A stretch of DNA of 64,000 nt from Croceibacterium selenioxidans. GTDB taxonomy: Bacteria; Pseudomonadota; Alphaproteobacteria; Sphingomonadales; Sphingomonadaceae. The position numbers were made by a program, and so were the translations under genes. Numbering within the stretch: position 1 is the stretch's first letter; every line of letters starts with the position of its first letter. Positions 38,987-50,347 of the stretch are shown here, piece by piece. The stretch is from the NCBI RefSeq assembly GCF_018599195.1, contig NZ_JAHFVK010000001.1, positions 1,178,001-1,242,000 on the forward strand, read 5' to 3'. The notes under the pieces were generated by a model, which made no database searches, was not told the origin of the DNA, and worked only from the letters and a program-made list of their open reading frames with translations.

Positions 38987-41016
38987 CAGACGAGCACCCA
39001 GCTGATCGCGGCGACAAGGCCGAGCAGCATGACCAGCGCATACGTGGTCAGGTTGCCGGATTGGGCCAGGCGAGCACCCACGGCACCCTTTTCCACCGCC
39101 CAGGCCGCACCATCGGGGCCGAAGCGATCGATCAGCCCTTCGTCACCGCGCTTCCAGAACTGGCGGCCGAGCCAAAAGGCCGGGCGCACGAACAGGAAGT
39201 TGTAGAGCTCGTCGAAATACCACTTGTTGTACAGGAACCGGTAGACCGGGCCCAGCTGTTCGGCGGTCTTGCCGGGGAGCGAGCTCTGGCGGCCATAGGC
39301 CAGCCAGGCGAGCCCAAGACCGATCAGCATCACCACCGTAGCCGTGAGCTTCACCCAGGTCGGGACCTCATGCATCGCATGCATGATGTGTTCGTTCCAG
39401 GCGATTGCACCGTTCCAAAATTCGGGATCTTCCAGGAACGCGTGGTGGAACACGTATCCCGCGAAAATCGCGCCGATCGACAGCAGCACCAGCGGCACGA
39501 GCATCGACCACGGGCTTTCGTGCGGATGGTAGCCCGCCGTTCCTTCGTGCGGATGGACGTTGGCATGGGTGGTGTCACCGTGCTCTTCGTCCGGGCTCTC
39601 ATGCTGTCCATGCACGGCGTGCTGGATATGCTCGCTGTCGGCCCAGCGCGCTTTGCCCCAGAACGTCAGGAACATCAGGCGCCAGGAATAGAAGCTCGTC
39701 AGGAGCGCAGCGAAGGCACCTAGCCAGAAAGCTGTGCGACCAAACTCGCTACCACTGGCGAACGCCGCCTCGATGATGGCGTCCTTCGAATAGAACCCCG
39801 CGAAGCCGAAGACGCCCGCAATGCCCACACCGGTGATAGCCAGCGTACCCGCCAACATCGCCCAGAAGGTGATCGGGATGTGCTTACGGAGATCGCCGTA
39901 ATACCGCATATCCTGTTCGTGGTGCATGGCATGGATCACCGAACCCGCTCCAAGGAACAGAAGGGCCTTGAAGAAAGCGTGCGTGAACAGGTGGAACATC
40001 GCCGCGCCGTAGGCGCCGACGCCCGCTGCGAAGAACATGTAGCCGAGCTGCGAACAGGTCGAATAGGCGATCACGCGCTTGATATCCCACTGAGTCGTAC
40101 CGACCGTGGCCGCAAACAAGCAGGTCGCCGCGCCGATGAAGGTCACGAAGCTCAGCGCCACCGGCGCGGCCTCGAACATCGGCGACAGGCGGCAGACCAT
40201 GAACACACCCGCCGTGACCATGGTTGCGGCGTGGATCAACGCGGAAACCGGGGTCGGGCCCTCCATCGCGTCCGGCAACCAGGTATGCAGGCCGAGCTGG
40301 GCCGACTTGCCCATCGCCCCGACGAACAGCAGCAGGCACAGGATCGTCATCGTGTCGAGCCGCATGCCGAGGAAAGTGATGTGCGAGACACCCTTCATCG
40401 CCGGGGCGGCTGCTAGGATTTCTGGGATCGATGTCGTCTGGAAAACCAGGAATGTCCCAAAGATGCCGAGCATGAACCCCAGGTCGCCCACGCGGTTGAC
40501 CACGAAGGCCTTGATCGCCGCGGCGTTGGCGCTCGGCTTCTTGAACCAGAAACCGATCAACAGGTAGCTGGCAAGGCCGACGCCTTCCCAACCGAAGAAC
40601 ATCTGCACCAGGTTGTCCGCCGTCACGAGCATCAGCATCGCGAAAGTGAACAGGCTGAGATAGGCGAAGAAGCGCGGCTGATCCGTGTCCTCGGCCATGT
40701 AACCCCAGGAATAGAGGTGCACGAGCGCGGAGACGCTGGTGATCACCACCAGCATCACCGCAGTCAGAGCATCTACGCGCAGCGCCCAGTCGAAAGTCAG
40801 CGCGCCCGAGGCGACCCACTTCATCACCGGGACCACGGTCGCTTCGGCACCGTGGCCGAGGTAGCTGATGAAGATCGGCCAGCTGAGCGCCGCGGAAACG
40901 AACAAGGCGCCCGTCGTGATCGACTTGGCAACTACATTGCCGAGCATGCGATTGCCGAGACCGGCAACAATCGCGGCCAGCAGCGGCAGGAATACGATAA
41001 CCAGAATGGGGTGCAC
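38986..41016 (-). CDS. nuoL: NADH-quinone oxidoreductase subunit L
   Basis: Distal antiporter-like subunit with the long lateral helix. 676 residues from GTG 41016. Core motif [21 protein letters not shown] is present. A histidine-rich hydrophilic insert (about residues 465-500, [20 protein letters not shown] and following) lies between late helices; such inserts occur in other alphaproteobacterial NuoL but have no assigned function. It starts 3 bases after the nuoK stop. Confidence 0.96.
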   Translation of the reverse strand: MHPILVIVFLPLLAAIVAGLGNRMLGNVVAKSITTGALFVSAALSWPIFISYLGHGAEATVVPVMKWVASGALTFDWALRVDALTAVMLVVITSVSALVHLYSWGYMAEDTDQPRFFAYLSLFTFAMLMLVTADNLVQMFFGWEGVGLASYLLIGFWFKKPSANAAAIKAFVVNRVGDLGFMLGIFGTFLVFQTTSIPEILAAAPAMKGVSHITFLGMRLDTMTILCLLLFVGAMGKSAQLGLHTWLPDAMEGPTPVSALIHAATMVTAGVFMVCRLSPMFEAAPVALSFVTFIGAATCLFAATVGTTQWDIKRVIAYSTCSQLGYMFFAAGVGAYGAAMFHLFTHAFFKALLFLGAGSVIHAMHHEQDMRYYGDLRKHIPITFWAMLAGTLAITGVGIAGVFGFAGFYSKDAIIEAAFASGSEFGRTAFWLGAFAALLTSFYSWRLMFLTFWGKARWADSEHIQHAVHGQHESPDEEHGDTTHANVHPHEGTAGYHPHESPWSMLVPLVLLSIGAIFAGYVFHHAFLEDPEFWNGAIAWNEHIMHAMHEVPTWVKLTATVVMLIGLGLAWLAYGRQSSLPGKTAEQLGPVYRFLYNKWYFDELYNFLFVRPAFWLGRQFWKRGDEGLIDRFGPDGAAWAVEKGAVGARLAQSGNLTTYALVMLLGLVAAISWVLV

Positions 41017-41019
41017 GTC

Positions 41020-41325
41020 TTAGCCCTTCAGCCGGTCGACGCTATCGACGGCAATCGTGCCGCGGCCGCGGAAGTAGATGACGAGGATCGCCAGACCGAT
41101 CGCCGCTTCACCAGCGGCCACGGTCAGCACGAACATCGCGAAGATCTGACCCGTCAGGTCGCCAAGGAAGGCGCTGAAAGCCACGAAGTTGATGTTCACC
41201 GACAGCAGGATCAGTTCGATCGCCATGAGAATGACGATGACGTTCTTGCGGTTGAGGAAGATACCGAGGACGCCGAGCACGAACAGGATCGAGCTCACGA
41301 CTACGAAATGTTCGATGCCGATCAC
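41020..41325 (-). CDS. nuoK: NADH-quinone oxidoreductase subunit K
   Basis: Small three-helix membrane subunit of complex I. 101 residues, standard. The membrane-buried Glu residues of the proton path are visible in [20 protein letters not shown] and in [16 protein letters not shown]. Its start overlaps the nuoJ stop by 4 bases. Confidence 0.96.
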   Translation of the reverse strand: MIGIEHFVVVSSILFVLGVLGIFLNRKNVIVILMAIELILLSVNINFVAFSAFLGDLTGQIFAMFVLTVAAGEAAIGLAILVIYFRGRGTIAVDSVDRLKG

Positions 41326-41942
41326 AGCTCCACCCCCTGGCCAACTTCGGGCCGCGTATTGACGGTTGCCTCGCTCGGCTTCCGAGCGATCTGCTTCGAG
41401 ATATTCTGCTGTCCGCGGACCGCACGGGCTCCGCGGTGAGTCAGCACGATCGCACCGATCATCGCCACCAGCAGGATGATGCCGGCGCTTTCGAACAGGA
41501 ACAGGTAACGGCCGTAAAGCAACGCGCCGATGCTCTCGATATTGCTCCGCCCAAGCAGCGGCGCTGCGCTGCCGTCAGGGGTTCCGAGATGTAGCGCGCC
41601 CGCGCGATAGGCGCCGACACCGAGCACCAGCTCCGCGAGGAGAACCAGAGCGATCAGGATACCGAGCGGGAAGTTCTTCATGAACCCGGCACGAAGTTCG
41701 GCGAAATCGATGTCGAGCATCATCACGACGAACAGGAACAACACCGCGATCGCCCCTACGTAGACGATGATCAGCAGCATGGCGATGAACTCGGCCCCAG
41801 CGATGACCATCAGACCCGCGGCGTTGAAGAACGCCAGGATCAGCCACAGCACCGAATGGACCGGGTTGCGCGCGAGGATGGTGAAGGCGCCAGAGGCGAT
41901 CACCATGGCGGCGAAGAGATAAAAGGCGATTGTCTGGATCAT
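41322..41942 (-). CDS. nuoJ: NADH-quinone oxidoreductase subunit J
   Basis: Membrane subunit with five helices and the pi-bulge helix used for conformational coupling ([20 protein letters not shown], then [16 protein letters not shown]). 206 residues, slightly longer than average because of a hydrophilic C-terminal tail ([20 protein letters not shown]). It starts 14 bases after the nuoI stop. Confidence 0.95.
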   Translation of the reverse strand: MIQTIAFYLFAAMVIASGAFTILARNPVHSVLWLILAFFNAAGLMVIAGAEFIAMLLIIVYVGAIAVLFLFVVMMLDIDFAELRAGFMKNFPLGILIALVLLAELVLGVGAYRAGALHLGTPDGSAAPLLGRSNIESIGALLYGRYLFLFESAGIILLVAMIGAIVLTHRGARAVRGQQNISKQIARKPSEATVNTRPEVGQGVEL

Positions 41943-41956
41943 GGATCGCGGGCCGC

Positions 41957-42442
41957 CTAGCGATAGGGCGCGTCGGCTTCAAGGTTCGCGGCAATGGCCC
42001 GCTCCCACTTGTCCCCGTTCGCCAGCAGTTTAGCCTTGTCGTAGAGCAGTTCTTCGCGCGTTTCGGTCGCGTATTCGAAGTTCGGCCCTTCGACGATCGC
42101 ATCAACCGGGCAGGCTTCCTGACAGAAGCCGCAGTAAATGCACTTGGTCATGTCGATGTCGTAGCGCGTGGTGCGACGGCTGCCGTCCTCGCGCGGTTCC
42201 GCCTCGATCGTGATCGCCTGCGCCGGGCAGACGGCCTCGCACAGCTTGCAGGCGATGCAGCGCTCTTCCCCGTTGGGATAGCGCCGCAACGCATGCTCGC
42301 CGCGGAATCGCGGGCTCAGCGGGTTCTTTTCGAACGGATAATTGATCGTCGCCTTGGGCTTGAAGAAATACTTCAGCGTGAGGGCATGCGCCTTCACGAA
42401 CTCCCACAGGGTGAACGACTTGATGAGTTGCGCGACGGTCAT
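41957..42442 (-). CDS. nuoI: NADH-quinone oxidoreductase subunit I
   Basis: Peripheral-arm ferredoxin-like subunit carrying clusters N6a and N6b. ATG 42442 gives 161 residues and overlaps the nuoH stop as ATGA; the much longer open frame reads back through nuoH and is rejected. Two 4Fe-4S motifs are complete: [15 protein letters not shown] and [15 protein letters not shown]. Confidence 0.96.
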   Translation of the reverse strand: MTVAQLIKSFTLWEFVKAHALTLKYFFKPKATINYPFEKNPLSPRFRGEHALRRYPNGEERCIACKLCEAVCPAQAITIEAEPREDGSRRTTRYDIDMTKCIYCGFCQEACPVDAIVEGPNFEYATETREELLYDKAKLLANGDKWERAIAANLEADAPYR

Positions 42443-43485
42443 GCGAAATGTCCGGTAGCCATGAGATAGCCGGAGATCAGCACCACGAAGATGAGGCTGA
42501 GCGGCAGGAAAACCTTCCACCCCAGGCGCATCAGCTGATCGTAGCGGAAGCGTGGGACAGTGGCCTTCACCCATGAGAAGACGAAGAAAAAGAAGAAGAT
42601 CTTGGCGAAAAGCCAAAGCCATCCCGGGATGATGTAGAGCGGAGCCCAGTCGAGCGGCGGCAGCCAGCCTCCGAAGAACAGGATGGCGTTGAGCGCGCAC
42701 ATCAGCAACACGTTGGCGTACTCGCCGAGCCAGAACAGCGCGAAGCTCATCGAGGAGTATTCGGTCTGATAGCCGGCGACGAGTTCGCTTTCCGCCTCGG
42801 TCAGGTCGAACGGCGCACGGGCGGTCTCGGCCAGCGAGGAGATCAGGAACACCACCCACATCGGAAATAGCAGCAGGTTGAAAAAGAACCCGTTCACGAT
42901 TCCAAGGCCATGGCCACGCTGTGCTTCGATGATGGCGTTGAGGTTGAAGCTCCCGGCCCACAGCACCACGCAGATCAACACGAAACCGATCGAGACTTCA
43001 TAAGAAATCATCTGAGCAGCGGCGCGCATGGCGCTGAAGAACGGGTATTTCGAGTTGGACGCCCAGCCCGAGATCACAACCCCGTAAACTCCCAGCGAAC
43101 TGATCGCGAGGATATAGAGCAGGCCGACGTTGATATCCGCCAGCACTGCGCCCGAGTTGAACGGGATCACCGCCCAGGCCATCAGAGCAACGGTGAAGGT
43201 AATGATCGGTGCGATCAGGAACAGGCCCTTGTTCGCCGCCGAGGGAACGATGGTTTCCTGCAGGAACACCTTGAGACCGTCGGCAAAACTCTGCAGCAGG
43301 CCGAAGGGTCCGACGACGTTCGGGCCCTTGCGCAAGGCCATTGCGGCCCAGATTTTGCGGTCGACGTAGATGATCATGGCCACCGCCAGCATCAGCGGCA
43401 GGGCAATGAGCAGAATGCCCGCGACAGTCGCGACGAACCACGCCCACCCGTAAGTCATGCCGAGGGATTCGAAGAAAGCGGTCAT
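42439..43485 (-). CDS. nuoH: NADH-quinone oxidoreductase subunit H
   Basis: Membrane subunit that forms most of the quinone chamber with NuoB and NuoD. ATG 43485 overlaps the nuoG stop (ATGA) and gives 348 residues with eight helices. Conserved parts: the loop after helix 1, [21 protein letters not shown], and [20 protein letters not shown], which carries the acidic residues of the E-channel. Confidence 0.96.
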   Translation of the reverse strand: MTAFFESLGMTYGWAWFVATVAGILLIALPLMLAVAMIIYVDRKIWAAMALRKGPNVVGPFGLLQSFADGLKVFLQETIVPSAANKGLFLIAPIITFTVALMAWAVIPFNSGAVLADINVGLLYILAISSLGVYGVVISGWASNSKYPFFSAMRAAAQMISYEVSIGFVLICVVLWAGSFNLNAIIEAQRGHGLGIVNGFFFNLLLFPMWVVFLISSLAETARAPFDLTEAESELVAGYQTEYSSMSFALFWLGEYANVLLMCALNAILFFGGWLPPLDWAPLYIIPGWLWLFAKIFFFFFVFSWVKATVPRFRYDQLMRLGWKVFLPLSLIFVVLISGYLMATGHFA

Positions 43486-45488
43486 TCCGCCGCCTCCGCG
43501 AAGTCCTCGCCGTGCAACAGCTCGGCCGAGCAACGCTGCATGGTCGGACTCGACCGGGCGATGGCGTTGGTCATGTAGAAGTCCTTGATCGGATAGACGA
43601 TTTGGCCCGTCGCTTTCGCTTTGGCATCGCCCTTCGGCAAGGCGCCATAGTCAGCCAGCCCTTCGACGCCAAGCGCCGGGACTTCAGCCGTCATTGCGGC
43701 GCGTAGTTCACCGAAGCTGTCGAAGCCGACGCTGACCCCGAGCGCATCCGCCAGCGCCCGCAGAATCGTCCAGTCTTCGCGCGCATCACCGGGAGCGAAC
43801 ACGGCCTTGTCGGCGAACTGAACGCGTCCCTCGGTGTTGACGTAAGTGCCCGCCTTTTCGGTGTAGGCGCTACCCGGCAGGATGATGTCCGCCGCGTGCG
43901 CACCCTTGTCGCCGTGATGGCCGATGTAGACCTTGAGCGAACTTTGGAACTGGCTGAAATCGACCTCGTCAGCGCCAAGTGCCAGCACCACCTTGGGGTT
44001 GGCTGCGGCGATGTCGGCCATCCCGCCCTTCTGCGCGAAGCCGAGCATCAGGGCGCCCATGCGGGCAGCGGCCATATGAAGGACGTTGAAGCCGTTCCAG
44101 CCCTCGCGGACCAGCTTCCACTGCTCGGCAAGCGCCAGGGCCGGAGCCAACGCACCCGCAACCAGTCCCCCGCCGCCGATAATGATCGCCGGTTTGGAAG
44201 CCTGCTGCATCGCCTCAGCGACGTGCGCGGGAAGCTGCTGCAACTGGTCGAGGCTGTCTCCCAGGAACTCAGCCGCGTAAGTCGTTTCCCAATGCGGGCC
44301 GACAATGAACACCTTGGCCCCGCGTTTGGCGGCCTTGCGCAGGCGAACATTGACCAGCGGGGCTTCCCAGCGGACCTGGCTGCCAACGATCAGGACGGCA
44401 TCGGCTTCCTCGATCCCGGCGAAGGTCGAATTGAAATTGACCGCGGCGAGATTGTCGGCCGGATAGGCCATTCCGCCTTGTCGGCTTTCGATCAGGGTCG
44501 AGCCGAGCGCGCCAAGCAATGTCTTGGCCGCGAACATGGTCTCACAATCGAGCAGGTCACCGGCGATCGCGGCAATGCTGCTGCCCGCCTTGGCCTTGGC
44601 GATGGTCGAGAAGGCCTCGTCCCAGCTAGCCTGCTCCAGCTTGCCCTTACGGCGGATCCACACCTTGTCGAGGCGACGGCGGGTCAGGCCTTCGACCTGG
44701 TAGCGAGTCTTGTCGCTGATCCATTCCTCGTTGACGTCGTCATTGGTGCGCGGAAGGACGCGGAGAACTTCACGCCCTCGGCTGTCGACGCGGATGTTCG
44801 AACCGACCGCGTCCGACACGTCGATCGACAGTGTCTTGGTCAGTTCCCACGGCCGCGCTTCGTAGGCGTAAGGCCGGCTCGTCAACGCGCCGACCGGGCA
44901 CAAGTCGATCACATTGGCCGAAAGCTCATGCTTGGCCGCCTGTTCGAGGTAGGTGGTGATCTGCATGTCCTCGCCGCGATAGAGCGCGCCGATTTCATCC
45001 ACCCCGGCGATCTCTTCCGAGAACCGCACGCAGCGTGTGCAGTGGATGCAACGGGTCATGATCGTCTTGATCAGGGGCCCCATGTACTTCTCGGTCACCG
45101 CCCGCTTGTTCTCGTCATAGCGAGAGGCACCGCGGCCATAAGCGATCGACTGGTCTTGCAGGTCGCACTCGCCGCCCTGGTCGCAGATCGGACAATCGAG
45201 GGGGTGATTGATGAGCAGGAACTCCATCACCCCTTCGCGCGCCGTCTTGACCATCTGGCTGTCAGTGCGGATCTCCTGGCCCTCCGCGGCCGGGAGCGCG
45301 CAGCTCGCCTGCGGTTTCGGCGGCCCGGGTTTGACCTCGACCAGGCACATCCGACAGTTGCCGGCGATCGACAGGCGTTCGTGATAGCAGAAGCGCGGGA
45401 TCTCCTTGCCGGCAAGCTCGCAAGCCTGCAGCACGGTCGCCCCGTTGGGGACCTCGATCTCGATGCCGTCTACGGTAACTTTAGGCAT
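43482..45488 (-). CDS. nuoG: NADH-quinone oxidoreductase subunit G
   Basis: Largest peripheral subunit, holding a 2Fe-2S and several 4Fe-4S clusters in a molybdopterin-oxidoreductase-like scaffold. ATG 45488 shares an A with the nuoF stop (TAATG). 668 residues. The N-terminal ferredoxin domain has [19 protein letters not shown]; the next clusters use [15 protein letters not shown] and [10 protein letters not shown]. The C-terminal half is the Mo-binding fold without cofactor ligands. Confidence 0.96.
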   Translation of the reverse strand: MPKVTVDGIEIEVPNGATVLQACELAGKEIPRFCYHERLSIAGNCRMCLVEVKPGPPKPQASCALPAAEGQEIRTDSQMVKTAREGVMEFLLINHPLDCPICDQGGECDLQDQSIAYGRGASRYDENKRAVTEKYMGPLIKTIMTRCIHCTRCVRFSEEIAGVDEIGALYRGEDMQITTYLEQAAKHELSANVIDLCPVGALTSRPYAYEARPWELTKTLSIDVSDAVGSNIRVDSRGREVLRVLPRTNDDVNEEWISDKTRYQVEGLTRRRLDKVWIRRKGKLEQASWDEAFSTIAKAKAGSSIAAIAGDLLDCETMFAAKTLLGALGSTLIESRQGGMAYPADNLAAVNFNSTFAGIEEADAVLIVGSQVRWEAPLVNVRLRKAAKRGAKVFIVGPHWETTYAAEFLGDSLDQLQQLPAHVAEAMQQASKPAIIIGGGGLVAGALAPALALAEQWKLVREGWNGFNVLHMAAARMGALMLGFAQKGGMADIAAANPKVVLALGADEVDFSQFQSSLKVYIGHHGDKGAHAADIILPGSAYTEKAGTYVNTEGRVQFADKAVFAPGDAREDWTILRALADALGVSVGFDSFGELRAAMTAEVPALGVEGLADYGALPKGDAKAKATGQIVYPIKDFYMTNAIARSSPTMQRCSAELLHGEDFAEAAE

Positions 45489-46771
45489 TACTCTGCGGCC
45501 TCCCGCGCGTTCTCGGCAATCCGGCGTTCCAGCTCTGGGCGGAAGTGGCGGATCAGGCCCTGGATCGGCCACGCGGCCGCATCACCCAAGGCGCAAATGG
45601 TGTGGCCTTCGACCTGCTTGGTCACCTGCTGCAGCATGTCGATCTCGCCGATATCGGCATCACCGGTGCGCAAACGCTCCATCACGCGCCACATCCACCC
45701 CGTACCTTCACGGCAGGGTGTGCACTGACCGCATGACTCATGCTTGTAGAAGTAGGAAATACGGCTGATCGCGCGAACGATGTCGGTGGACTTGTCCATC
45801 ACGATCACTGCCGCGGTTCCAAGGCCGGAGCCGACCTCGCGCAGGCCGTCGAAATCCATCGGGCAGTCCATGATTTGCTCGCCGGGAACCAACGGCACCG
45901 ACGAACCGCCGGGGATGACGGCTAGCAGGTTGTCCCAACCGCCACGAATGCCGCCACAATGCTTTTCGATCAGCTCGCGGAAGGGAATGCTCATCGCCTC
46001 TTCCACCACGCAGGGCTTTTCCACGTGGCCGCTGATCTGGAACAGCTTGGTGCCCTTGTTGTTTTCGCGCCCGAAGCTCGAGAACCACGAGGCGCCGCGC
46101 CGCAGGATCGTCGGCACGACCGCAATCGACTCCACGTTGTTGACCGTGGTCGGGCAACCATAAAGGCCGGCACCGGCCGGGAACGGCGGCTTGAGGCGGG
46201 GCTGGCCCTTCTTGCCTTCCAGGCTCTCGATCATCGCGGTCTCTTCGCCGCAGATGTACGCCCCCGCGCCGCGGTGGACGAAGACGTCGAAGTCATAACC
46301 CGAACCGGCTGCGTTCTTGCCCAGGAGGCCGGCGGCATAAGCCTCGGCCACGGCGGAAAACAGCGTCTCGGCCTCCCGGATATATTCACCGCGAATGTAG
46401 ATGTACGCCGCCCTCGCCCGCATCGCGTAACCGGCGATCAGCGCGCCTTCGATGAGCTTGTGCGGATCGTGGCGAATGATCTCGCGGTCCTTGCACGAGC
46501 CAGGCTCGGATTCGTCGGCGTTGATGACGAGAAAGCTCGGACGGCCGTCCTTGCTCTCCTTGGGCATGAAGGACCACTTCATGCCAGTCGGGAATCCCGC
46601 GCCGCCGCGTCCGCGCAGGCCGGAGGCCTTCACCTCTTCGATAATCGCGTCCTGACCGACTTCCATCAACCTCTTGGTCGCGTCCCAGTCACCACGCGCC
46701 TGTGCGGCCTTCAGGCGCCAGTCCTGATAGCCATACAGATTGGTGAAGATGCGGTCCTTGTCGGCAAGCAT
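45488..46771 (-). CDS. nuoF: NADH-quinone oxidoreductase subunit F
   Basis: NADH-binding, FMN-containing subunit with cluster N3. 427 residues. [16 protein letters not shown] is the NADH/FMN loop, [17 protein letters not shown] the flavin site, and [15 protein letters not shown] plus the later Cys holds the 4Fe-4S cluster. Its ATG shares one base with the stop of the small membrane gene just upstream (TGATG). Confidence 0.97.
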   Translation of the reverse strand: MLADKDRIFTNLYGYQDWRLKAAQARGDWDATKRLMEVGQDAIIEEVKASGLRGRGGAGFPTGMKWSFMPKESKDGRPSFLVINADESEPGSCKDREIIRHDPHKLIEGALIAGYAMRARAAYIYIRGEYIREAETLFSAVAEAYAAGLLGKNAAGSGYDFDVFVHRGAGAYICGEETAMIESLEGKKGQPRLKPPFPAGAGLYGCPTTVNNVESIAVVPTILRRGASWFSSFGRENNKGTKLFQISGHVEKPCVVEEAMSIPFRELIEKHCGGIRGGWDNLLAVIPGGSSVPLVPGEQIMDCPMDFDGLREVGSGLGTAAVIVMDKSTDIVRAISRISYFYKHESCGQCTPCREGTGWMWRVMERLRTGDADIGEIDMLQQVTKQVEGHTICALGDAAAWPIQGLIRHFRPELERRIAENAREAAE

Positions 46772-46914
46772 CAGGCGAACCCTCCACCAAAGGCGTAGAA
46801 CCCGGCGAACGTCAGGATCGCCAGGAGAGCAACCGTCTTCATCAGACCCTTGAACAGCTTCCAGACGGCAACGACGGCCACAAGCGCGACGGCGATCGGG
46901 ATGAACAGTTCCAT
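46771..46914 (-). CDS. 47-residue membrane protein between nuoE and nuoF
   Basis: A short gene found by reading the gap between nuoE and nuoF. It encodes 47 residues beginning [20 protein letters not shown] and ending AFGGGFA. Two short hydrophobic stretches (about 4-18 and 26-42) flank the basic KLFKGLMK, so it is one hairpin or a single tilted pair of helices. Its ATG overlaps the nuoE stop (ATGA) and its stop shares a base with the nuoF start (TGATG), which strongly supports translation. I do not know a named family; it could be a complex I assembly or accessory peptide. Confidence 0.8.
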   Translation of the reverse strand: MELFIPIAVALVAVVAVWKLFKGLMKTVALLAILTFAGFYAFGGGFA

Positions 46915-47582
46915 CACCATTCGCTCCGGTAATCGTGGTTGGATTTGGCCATTTCAGTGAGCGTGCTCAGAGCGCCTACGGGTTCCACAGTATGACGCGC
47001 CGGATCCTGCGTGCCTTCCTGCGGCGTTTCGCCTCGAGCCAGGGCATCGAGTACGGCATCGAACCGCTCGACCGTCAGGTCTTCGTAGTTGCCGTCGTTG
47101 ATCTGGACCATCGGCGCGCTTGAGCAGTTGCCCATGCATTCGACCTCGGTCAGCGTCCACAGGCCGTCCTCGGTCGTGTGGCCCTTCTTCATGCCGCGCT
47201 TTTTGCAGGCGGCGAGGATATCGTCCGATCCGCGCAGCATGCAGGGCGTCGTACCGCAGACCTGCACATGATAGCGGCCAACCGGTACGAGGTTATACAT
47301 CGTGTAGAAGGTGGCGACTTCGAGGACGCGGACGACGGGCATGTCGAGTTCGCGTGCGATGAACTCAATCACCGGGATCGGCAGCCAACCCTGGGTCTGG
47401 GTTTCAGCACCCACCTGCCGCTGGGCCAGGTCGAGCAACGGCATGACAGCCGAGCGCTGACGCCCCTCGGGATAGCGCGAGACCACTTCCTTGGCCTTGG
47501 CGGCGTTCTCGGCCGTCCAGGCAAAGTTGCCCCAGCGCGCGCGGAGTTCCGGGCTATCGGCTTCGATGTGACGCTCAGCCAT
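46914..47582 (-). CDS. nuoE: NADH-quinone oxidoreductase subunit E
   Basis: Thioredoxin-like 2Fe-2S subunit (cluster N1a) at the NADH end of complex I. ATG 47582 has GGAGGTGG upstream and gives 222 residues. The four cluster Cys lie in [12 protein letters not shown] and [13 protein letters not shown]. The C-terminal 30 residues beyond the usual domain are Glu/Pro/Thr-rich. It overlaps the preceding small membrane gene by 8 bases. Confidence 0.96.
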   Translation of the reverse strand: MAERHIEADSPELRARWGNFAWTAENAAKAKEVVSRYPEGRQRSAVMPLLDLAQRQVGAETQTQGWLPIPVIEFIARELDMPVVRVLEVATFYTMYNLVPVGRYHVQVCGTTPCMLRGSDDILAACKKRGMKKGHTTEDGLWTLTEVECMGNCSSAPMVQINDGNYEDLTVERFDAVLDALARGETPQEGTQDPARHTVEPVGALSTLTEMAKSNHDYRSEW

Positions 47583-47781
47583 TCGAGCCACCTCCAGCGC
47601 GGCGGTCGCGGACGGCCTGGAAGACCATGAACATCTCGAACCCGGCGATCGAGGCTACAACCATCGGGAGCCATTCAGGCGGGGGCGCGCCGAGCCATTC
47701 GGCGGCAAAGAAGATCGCCACGAGCGCGAGGCCCGAAATGCAGGCGAGCACGGACAAGCGTTCGAGTTGAGTGAGGTTCAC
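47575..47781 (-). CDS. Small two-helix membrane protein between nuoD and nuoE
   Basis: 68 residues from GTG 47781, which overlaps the nuoD stop as GTGA; another GTG at 47790 would add three residues. Two hydrophobic helices are visible ([21 protein letters not shown] and [20 protein letters not shown]), joined by GAPPPEW, with a basic Arg/Gly tail. No known complex I subunit matches it. Its tight overlaps with nuoD and nuoE imply co-translation with the complex. Confidence 0.75.
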   Translation of the reverse strand: MNLTQLERLSVLACISGLALVAIFFAAEWLGAPPPEWLPMVVASIAGFEMFMVFQAVRDRRAGGGSNG

Positions 47782-48992
47782 CGATCGCACTCCCCGAACA
47801 CTACGTCGATGGCGCCGAGGATGGCGGTTGCGTCGGGCAGCATGTGGCCTTTGCTCATGAAATCCATTGCCTGGAGATGGCTGAAAGCGGTCGGGCGGAT
47901 CTTGCAGCGGTACGGCTTGTTGCTTCCGTCGCTAACCAGGTAGACACCAAATTCCCCCTTGGGGCTCTCGGTTGCCACATAGACTTCGCCGGCCGGCACG
48001 TGGAAGCCTTCGGTGTAGAGCTTGAAGTGGTGGATTAGCGCTTCCATCGACTGCTTCATCTCGGCGCGCTTGGGCGGCACCACTTTACGGTCGCTGCTGG
48101 CGATTGGGCCTTCGGGCATTTCGCGCAGGCACTGCTTCATGATCTTGGCCGATTGGCGGACTTCTTCAACGCGGACCATGAAACGGTCGTAGCAGTCGGA
48201 ATTGGTGCCCACCGGCACTTCGAAATCCATCCGGTCATAGACATCGTAGGGTTGGCTCTTGCGCAAATCCCACGGAATGCCCGCGGCGCGGATCATCGGG
48301 CCGGAAAAGCCCCAGGCCACGGCATCTTCCTTGCTCACAACGGCGATATCGACGTTGCGCTGCTTGAAGATGCGGTTGTCCATAACCAGGCTCATCGCGT
48401 CCTCGAACAAGCGCGGCAGGCGCGTATCGAGCCAGTCGGCGATGTCGGTCAACAGCTTGAGCGGCACATCCTGGTGCACGCCGCCGGGGCGATACCATGC
48501 CATGTGCATGCGTGCGCCGGAGGCCCGCTCGAAGAAATTGAGGCAGTCCTCGCGGATCTCGAACAGCCACAGGTTCGGTGTCATCGCGCCCACGTCCATC
48601 ACGTGGGAGCCGATGTTGAGCATGTGGTTGCAGATGCGGGTAAGCTCGGCAAACAGCACACGCAGGTACTGCGCGCGCAGTGGTACTTCGAGGTTGAGCA
48701 ACTTCTCGATGGCGAGCACGTAGCTGTGCTCCATTGCCAGCGGACTGCAGTAGTCGAGCCGATCGAAATACGGCAGCGCCTGCAGGTAGGTTTTGTATTC
48801 GATCAACTTCTCGGTGCCGCGATGGAGCAGGCCCACGTGCGGATCGATACGTTCGATAATCTCCCCGTCGAGTTCCATGACCATGCGCAACACCCCGTGC
48901 GCGGCCGGGTGCTGCGGACCGAAATTGATCGTGTAGTTCGTGATGACCTCGTCACCCGTGGTGGGCGACTGGTCGAAAGTCAGACCGCTCAT
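47778..48992 (-). CDS. nuoD: NADH-quinone oxidoreductase subunit D
   Basis: 49-kDa-type subunit related to hydrogenase large subunits; forms the quinone site with NuoB and NuoH. 404 residues from ATG 48992, which shares a base with the stop of the upstream lipoprotein gene (TGATG); ATGs at 48995 and 49007 are also in frame. Conserved parts: [14 protein letters not shown] (quinone-site His), [13 protein letters not shown], and the C-terminal VFGECDR. Unfused to NuoC. Confidence 0.95.
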   Translation of the reverse strand: MSGLTFDQSPTTGDEVITNYTINFGPQHPAAHGVLRMVMELDGEIIERIDPHVGLLHRGTEKLIEYKTYLQALPYFDRLDYCSPLAMEHSYVLAIEKLLNLEVPLRAQYLRVLFAELTRICNHMLNIGSHVMDVGAMTPNLWLFEIREDCLNFFERASGARMHMAWYRPGGVHQDVPLKLLTDIADWLDTRLPRLFEDAMSLVMDNRIFKQRNVDIAVVSKEDAVAWGFSGPMIRAAGIPWDLRKSQPYDVYDRMDFEVPVGTNSDCYDRFMVRVEEVRQSAKIMKQCLREMPEGPIASSDRKVVPPKRAEMKQSMEALIHHFKLYTEGFHVPAGEVYVATESPKGEFGVYLVSDGSNKPYRCKIRPTAFSHLQAMDFMSKGHMLPDATAILGAIDVVFGECDR

Positions 48993-49495
48993 CATGCGCA
49001 AATCCATTTGCCGCCGATGGTCCTCACCTGACCGGCAGTGTCGGTTACGGTCAGGATCGCCGATTGATCGTTCCCTGCGACGTCAACCGTGATCCCTTCC
49101 CCGCTGAAGCGAGTGCCCTGGCGGATGGCCGGAAGGCCCCCGCTGGAAGCCAACTGATAGAGTTTGCCGTCAACCCGCACCACGGCTCGTCCGGTGCTGG
49201 CCGGATTGGACAGCGCGGCGGCAATGAGGGTTTCGGTGCCATCGCTGGTGAAAGTGCAAGCGCCGTCCCGCTGGCCCAGGTCCACGCCGCTGATGTTACC
49301 TAGCTGGTCCAACGTGCGCACATCGGTCCCGACCGGAGGAGGCCCGACGACCGCGGTGGTCTCAACCGGCGCGGCCGGAGCAGCCTGACCGTTCGCGCCA
49401 ACCCGTGAGGCGAAGTCGTCGTCGTTGTCGTTCTTCTGCGAGCAGCCGGCCAGGGCCAGCGCAGCGATCGCAGCGAGGAAGAGCGGCTTGCTCAT
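48992..49495 (-). CDS. Putative lipoprotein encoded between nuoC and nuoD
   Basis: 167 residues with a clear lipoprotein signal peptide ([12 protein letters not shown], Cys18) followed by an acidic, low-complexity Asn/Asp and then Ala/Pro-rich linker. The C-terminal 100 residues are a small beta-rich domain with three Cys-related positions (DGACTFTS and the final KWICA). Its ATG overlaps the nuoC stop (ATGA) and its stop overlaps the nuoD start, so it is a true operon member. No family is recognised. A periplasmic or outer-membrane location contrasts with its cytosolic and inner-membrane neighbours. Confidence 0.85.
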   Translation of the reverse strand: MSKPLFLAAIAALALAGCSQKNDNDDDFASRVGANGQAAPAAPVETTAVVGPPPVGTDVRTLDQLGNISGVDLGQRDGACTFTSDGTETLIAAALSNPASTGRAVVRVDGKLYQLASSGGLPAIRQGTRFSGEGITVDVAGNDQSAILTVTDTAGQVRTIGGKWICA

Positions 49496-50346
49496 TCGGC
49501 ATCCTTCTTCGGCTTGCGGGCGCGCGGCTTGGCCGGCGCCTTGGGCTTCGCGGGGCGATCCGACGTCGTTGCGGGGGCGGCAGGCTCCTGCTTGCGCGTG
49601 CGCTTCTGGACCGGCGCGCCGTTGTCCACCTTCTCCGCGGCCTTTTCGTCTGCCGCCTTGCCGGCGCCGGTATCAGCCGGCTTGTCCGTCGTTTTCGGCT
49701 GAGCGATGGGCGGCGGCGGAGGCGCCACCGCAGCCTTCTCATCACCCGGCAGCACGTAGTCAGCACCTTCCCACGGGCTCATGAACTCGAACTTGCGGAA
49801 GTCCTGCGCCAGCTCGACCGGCTCGTAGACCACGCGCTTCTCCTCTTCGGAGTAGCGTAGTTCCTGGTAGCCGGTGAGCGGGAAGTCCTTGCGGAACGGA
49901 TGCCCTTCAAACCCATAGTCGGTCAGGATCCGGCGAAGGTCGGTGTTGCCTTCAAAGATCACGCCGTAGAGGTCGAACACCTCGCGCTCGAGCCAACCGG
50001 CGTTGGGCCAGAGTGTGGTCACGGTCGGCACCGGAGTATTCTCGGCCGCGCGCACCTTTACGAGGATGCGGTGGTTCTTCGTCAGCGAGAGCAGCATGTA
50101 GACCACTTCGAAACGCTCTTCGCGCTGCGGATAGTCGACGCCGGCGATTTCCATCAGCTGCTGATAGTCGTGCTCGTCCCGTAGCAGGCGTAGCGCGTCC
50201 TCGACCCGCTCACGCTGGACGCCGAGCACGATCTCTCCGTGCTCTTCCTTAGACGCCAGCAGCATGTCGCCCAGGGCGGCGCCGAGAGTATCCTTCACGC
50301 CTTCGTTGGAAGCGAAGCGCGGGGCCGAATGCAGAACAGTCGCCAT
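49492..50346 (-). CDS. nuoC: NADH-quinone oxidoreductase subunit C with long C-terminal tail
   Basis: 30-kDa-type peripheral subunit. The standard domain covers about residues 1-205, including EREVFDLYGVIFEGNTDLRR and GFEGHPFRKDFPL. It is followed by about 75 residues of low-complexity tail, rich in Pro, Ala, Lys and Asp (VAPPPPPIAQPKTT to [18 protein letters not shown]). The tail has no counterpart in E. coli or Paracoccus NuoC as I remember them and is likely disordered. The stop overlaps the lipoprotein start. Confidence 0.95.
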   Translation of the reverse strand: MATVLHSAPRFASNEGVKDTLGAALGDMLLASKEEHGEIVLGVQRERVEDALRLLRDEHDYQQLMEIAGVDYPQREERFEVVYMLLSLTKNHRILVKVRAAENTPVPTVTTLWPNAGWLEREVFDLYGVIFEGNTDLRRILTDYGFEGHPFRKDFPLTGYQELRYSEEEKRVVYEPVELAQDFRKFEFMSPWEGADYVLPGDEKAAVAPPPPPIAQPKTTDKPADTGAGKAADEKAAEKVDNGAPVQKRTRKQEPAAPATTSDRPAKPKAPAKPRARKPKKDAE

Positions 50347-50347
50347 A

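Noticed and set aside
43896-45728. 610-codon plus-strand frame opposite nuoG and nuoF
   Set aside because: Crosses two certain genes; no domain and no ribosome site.
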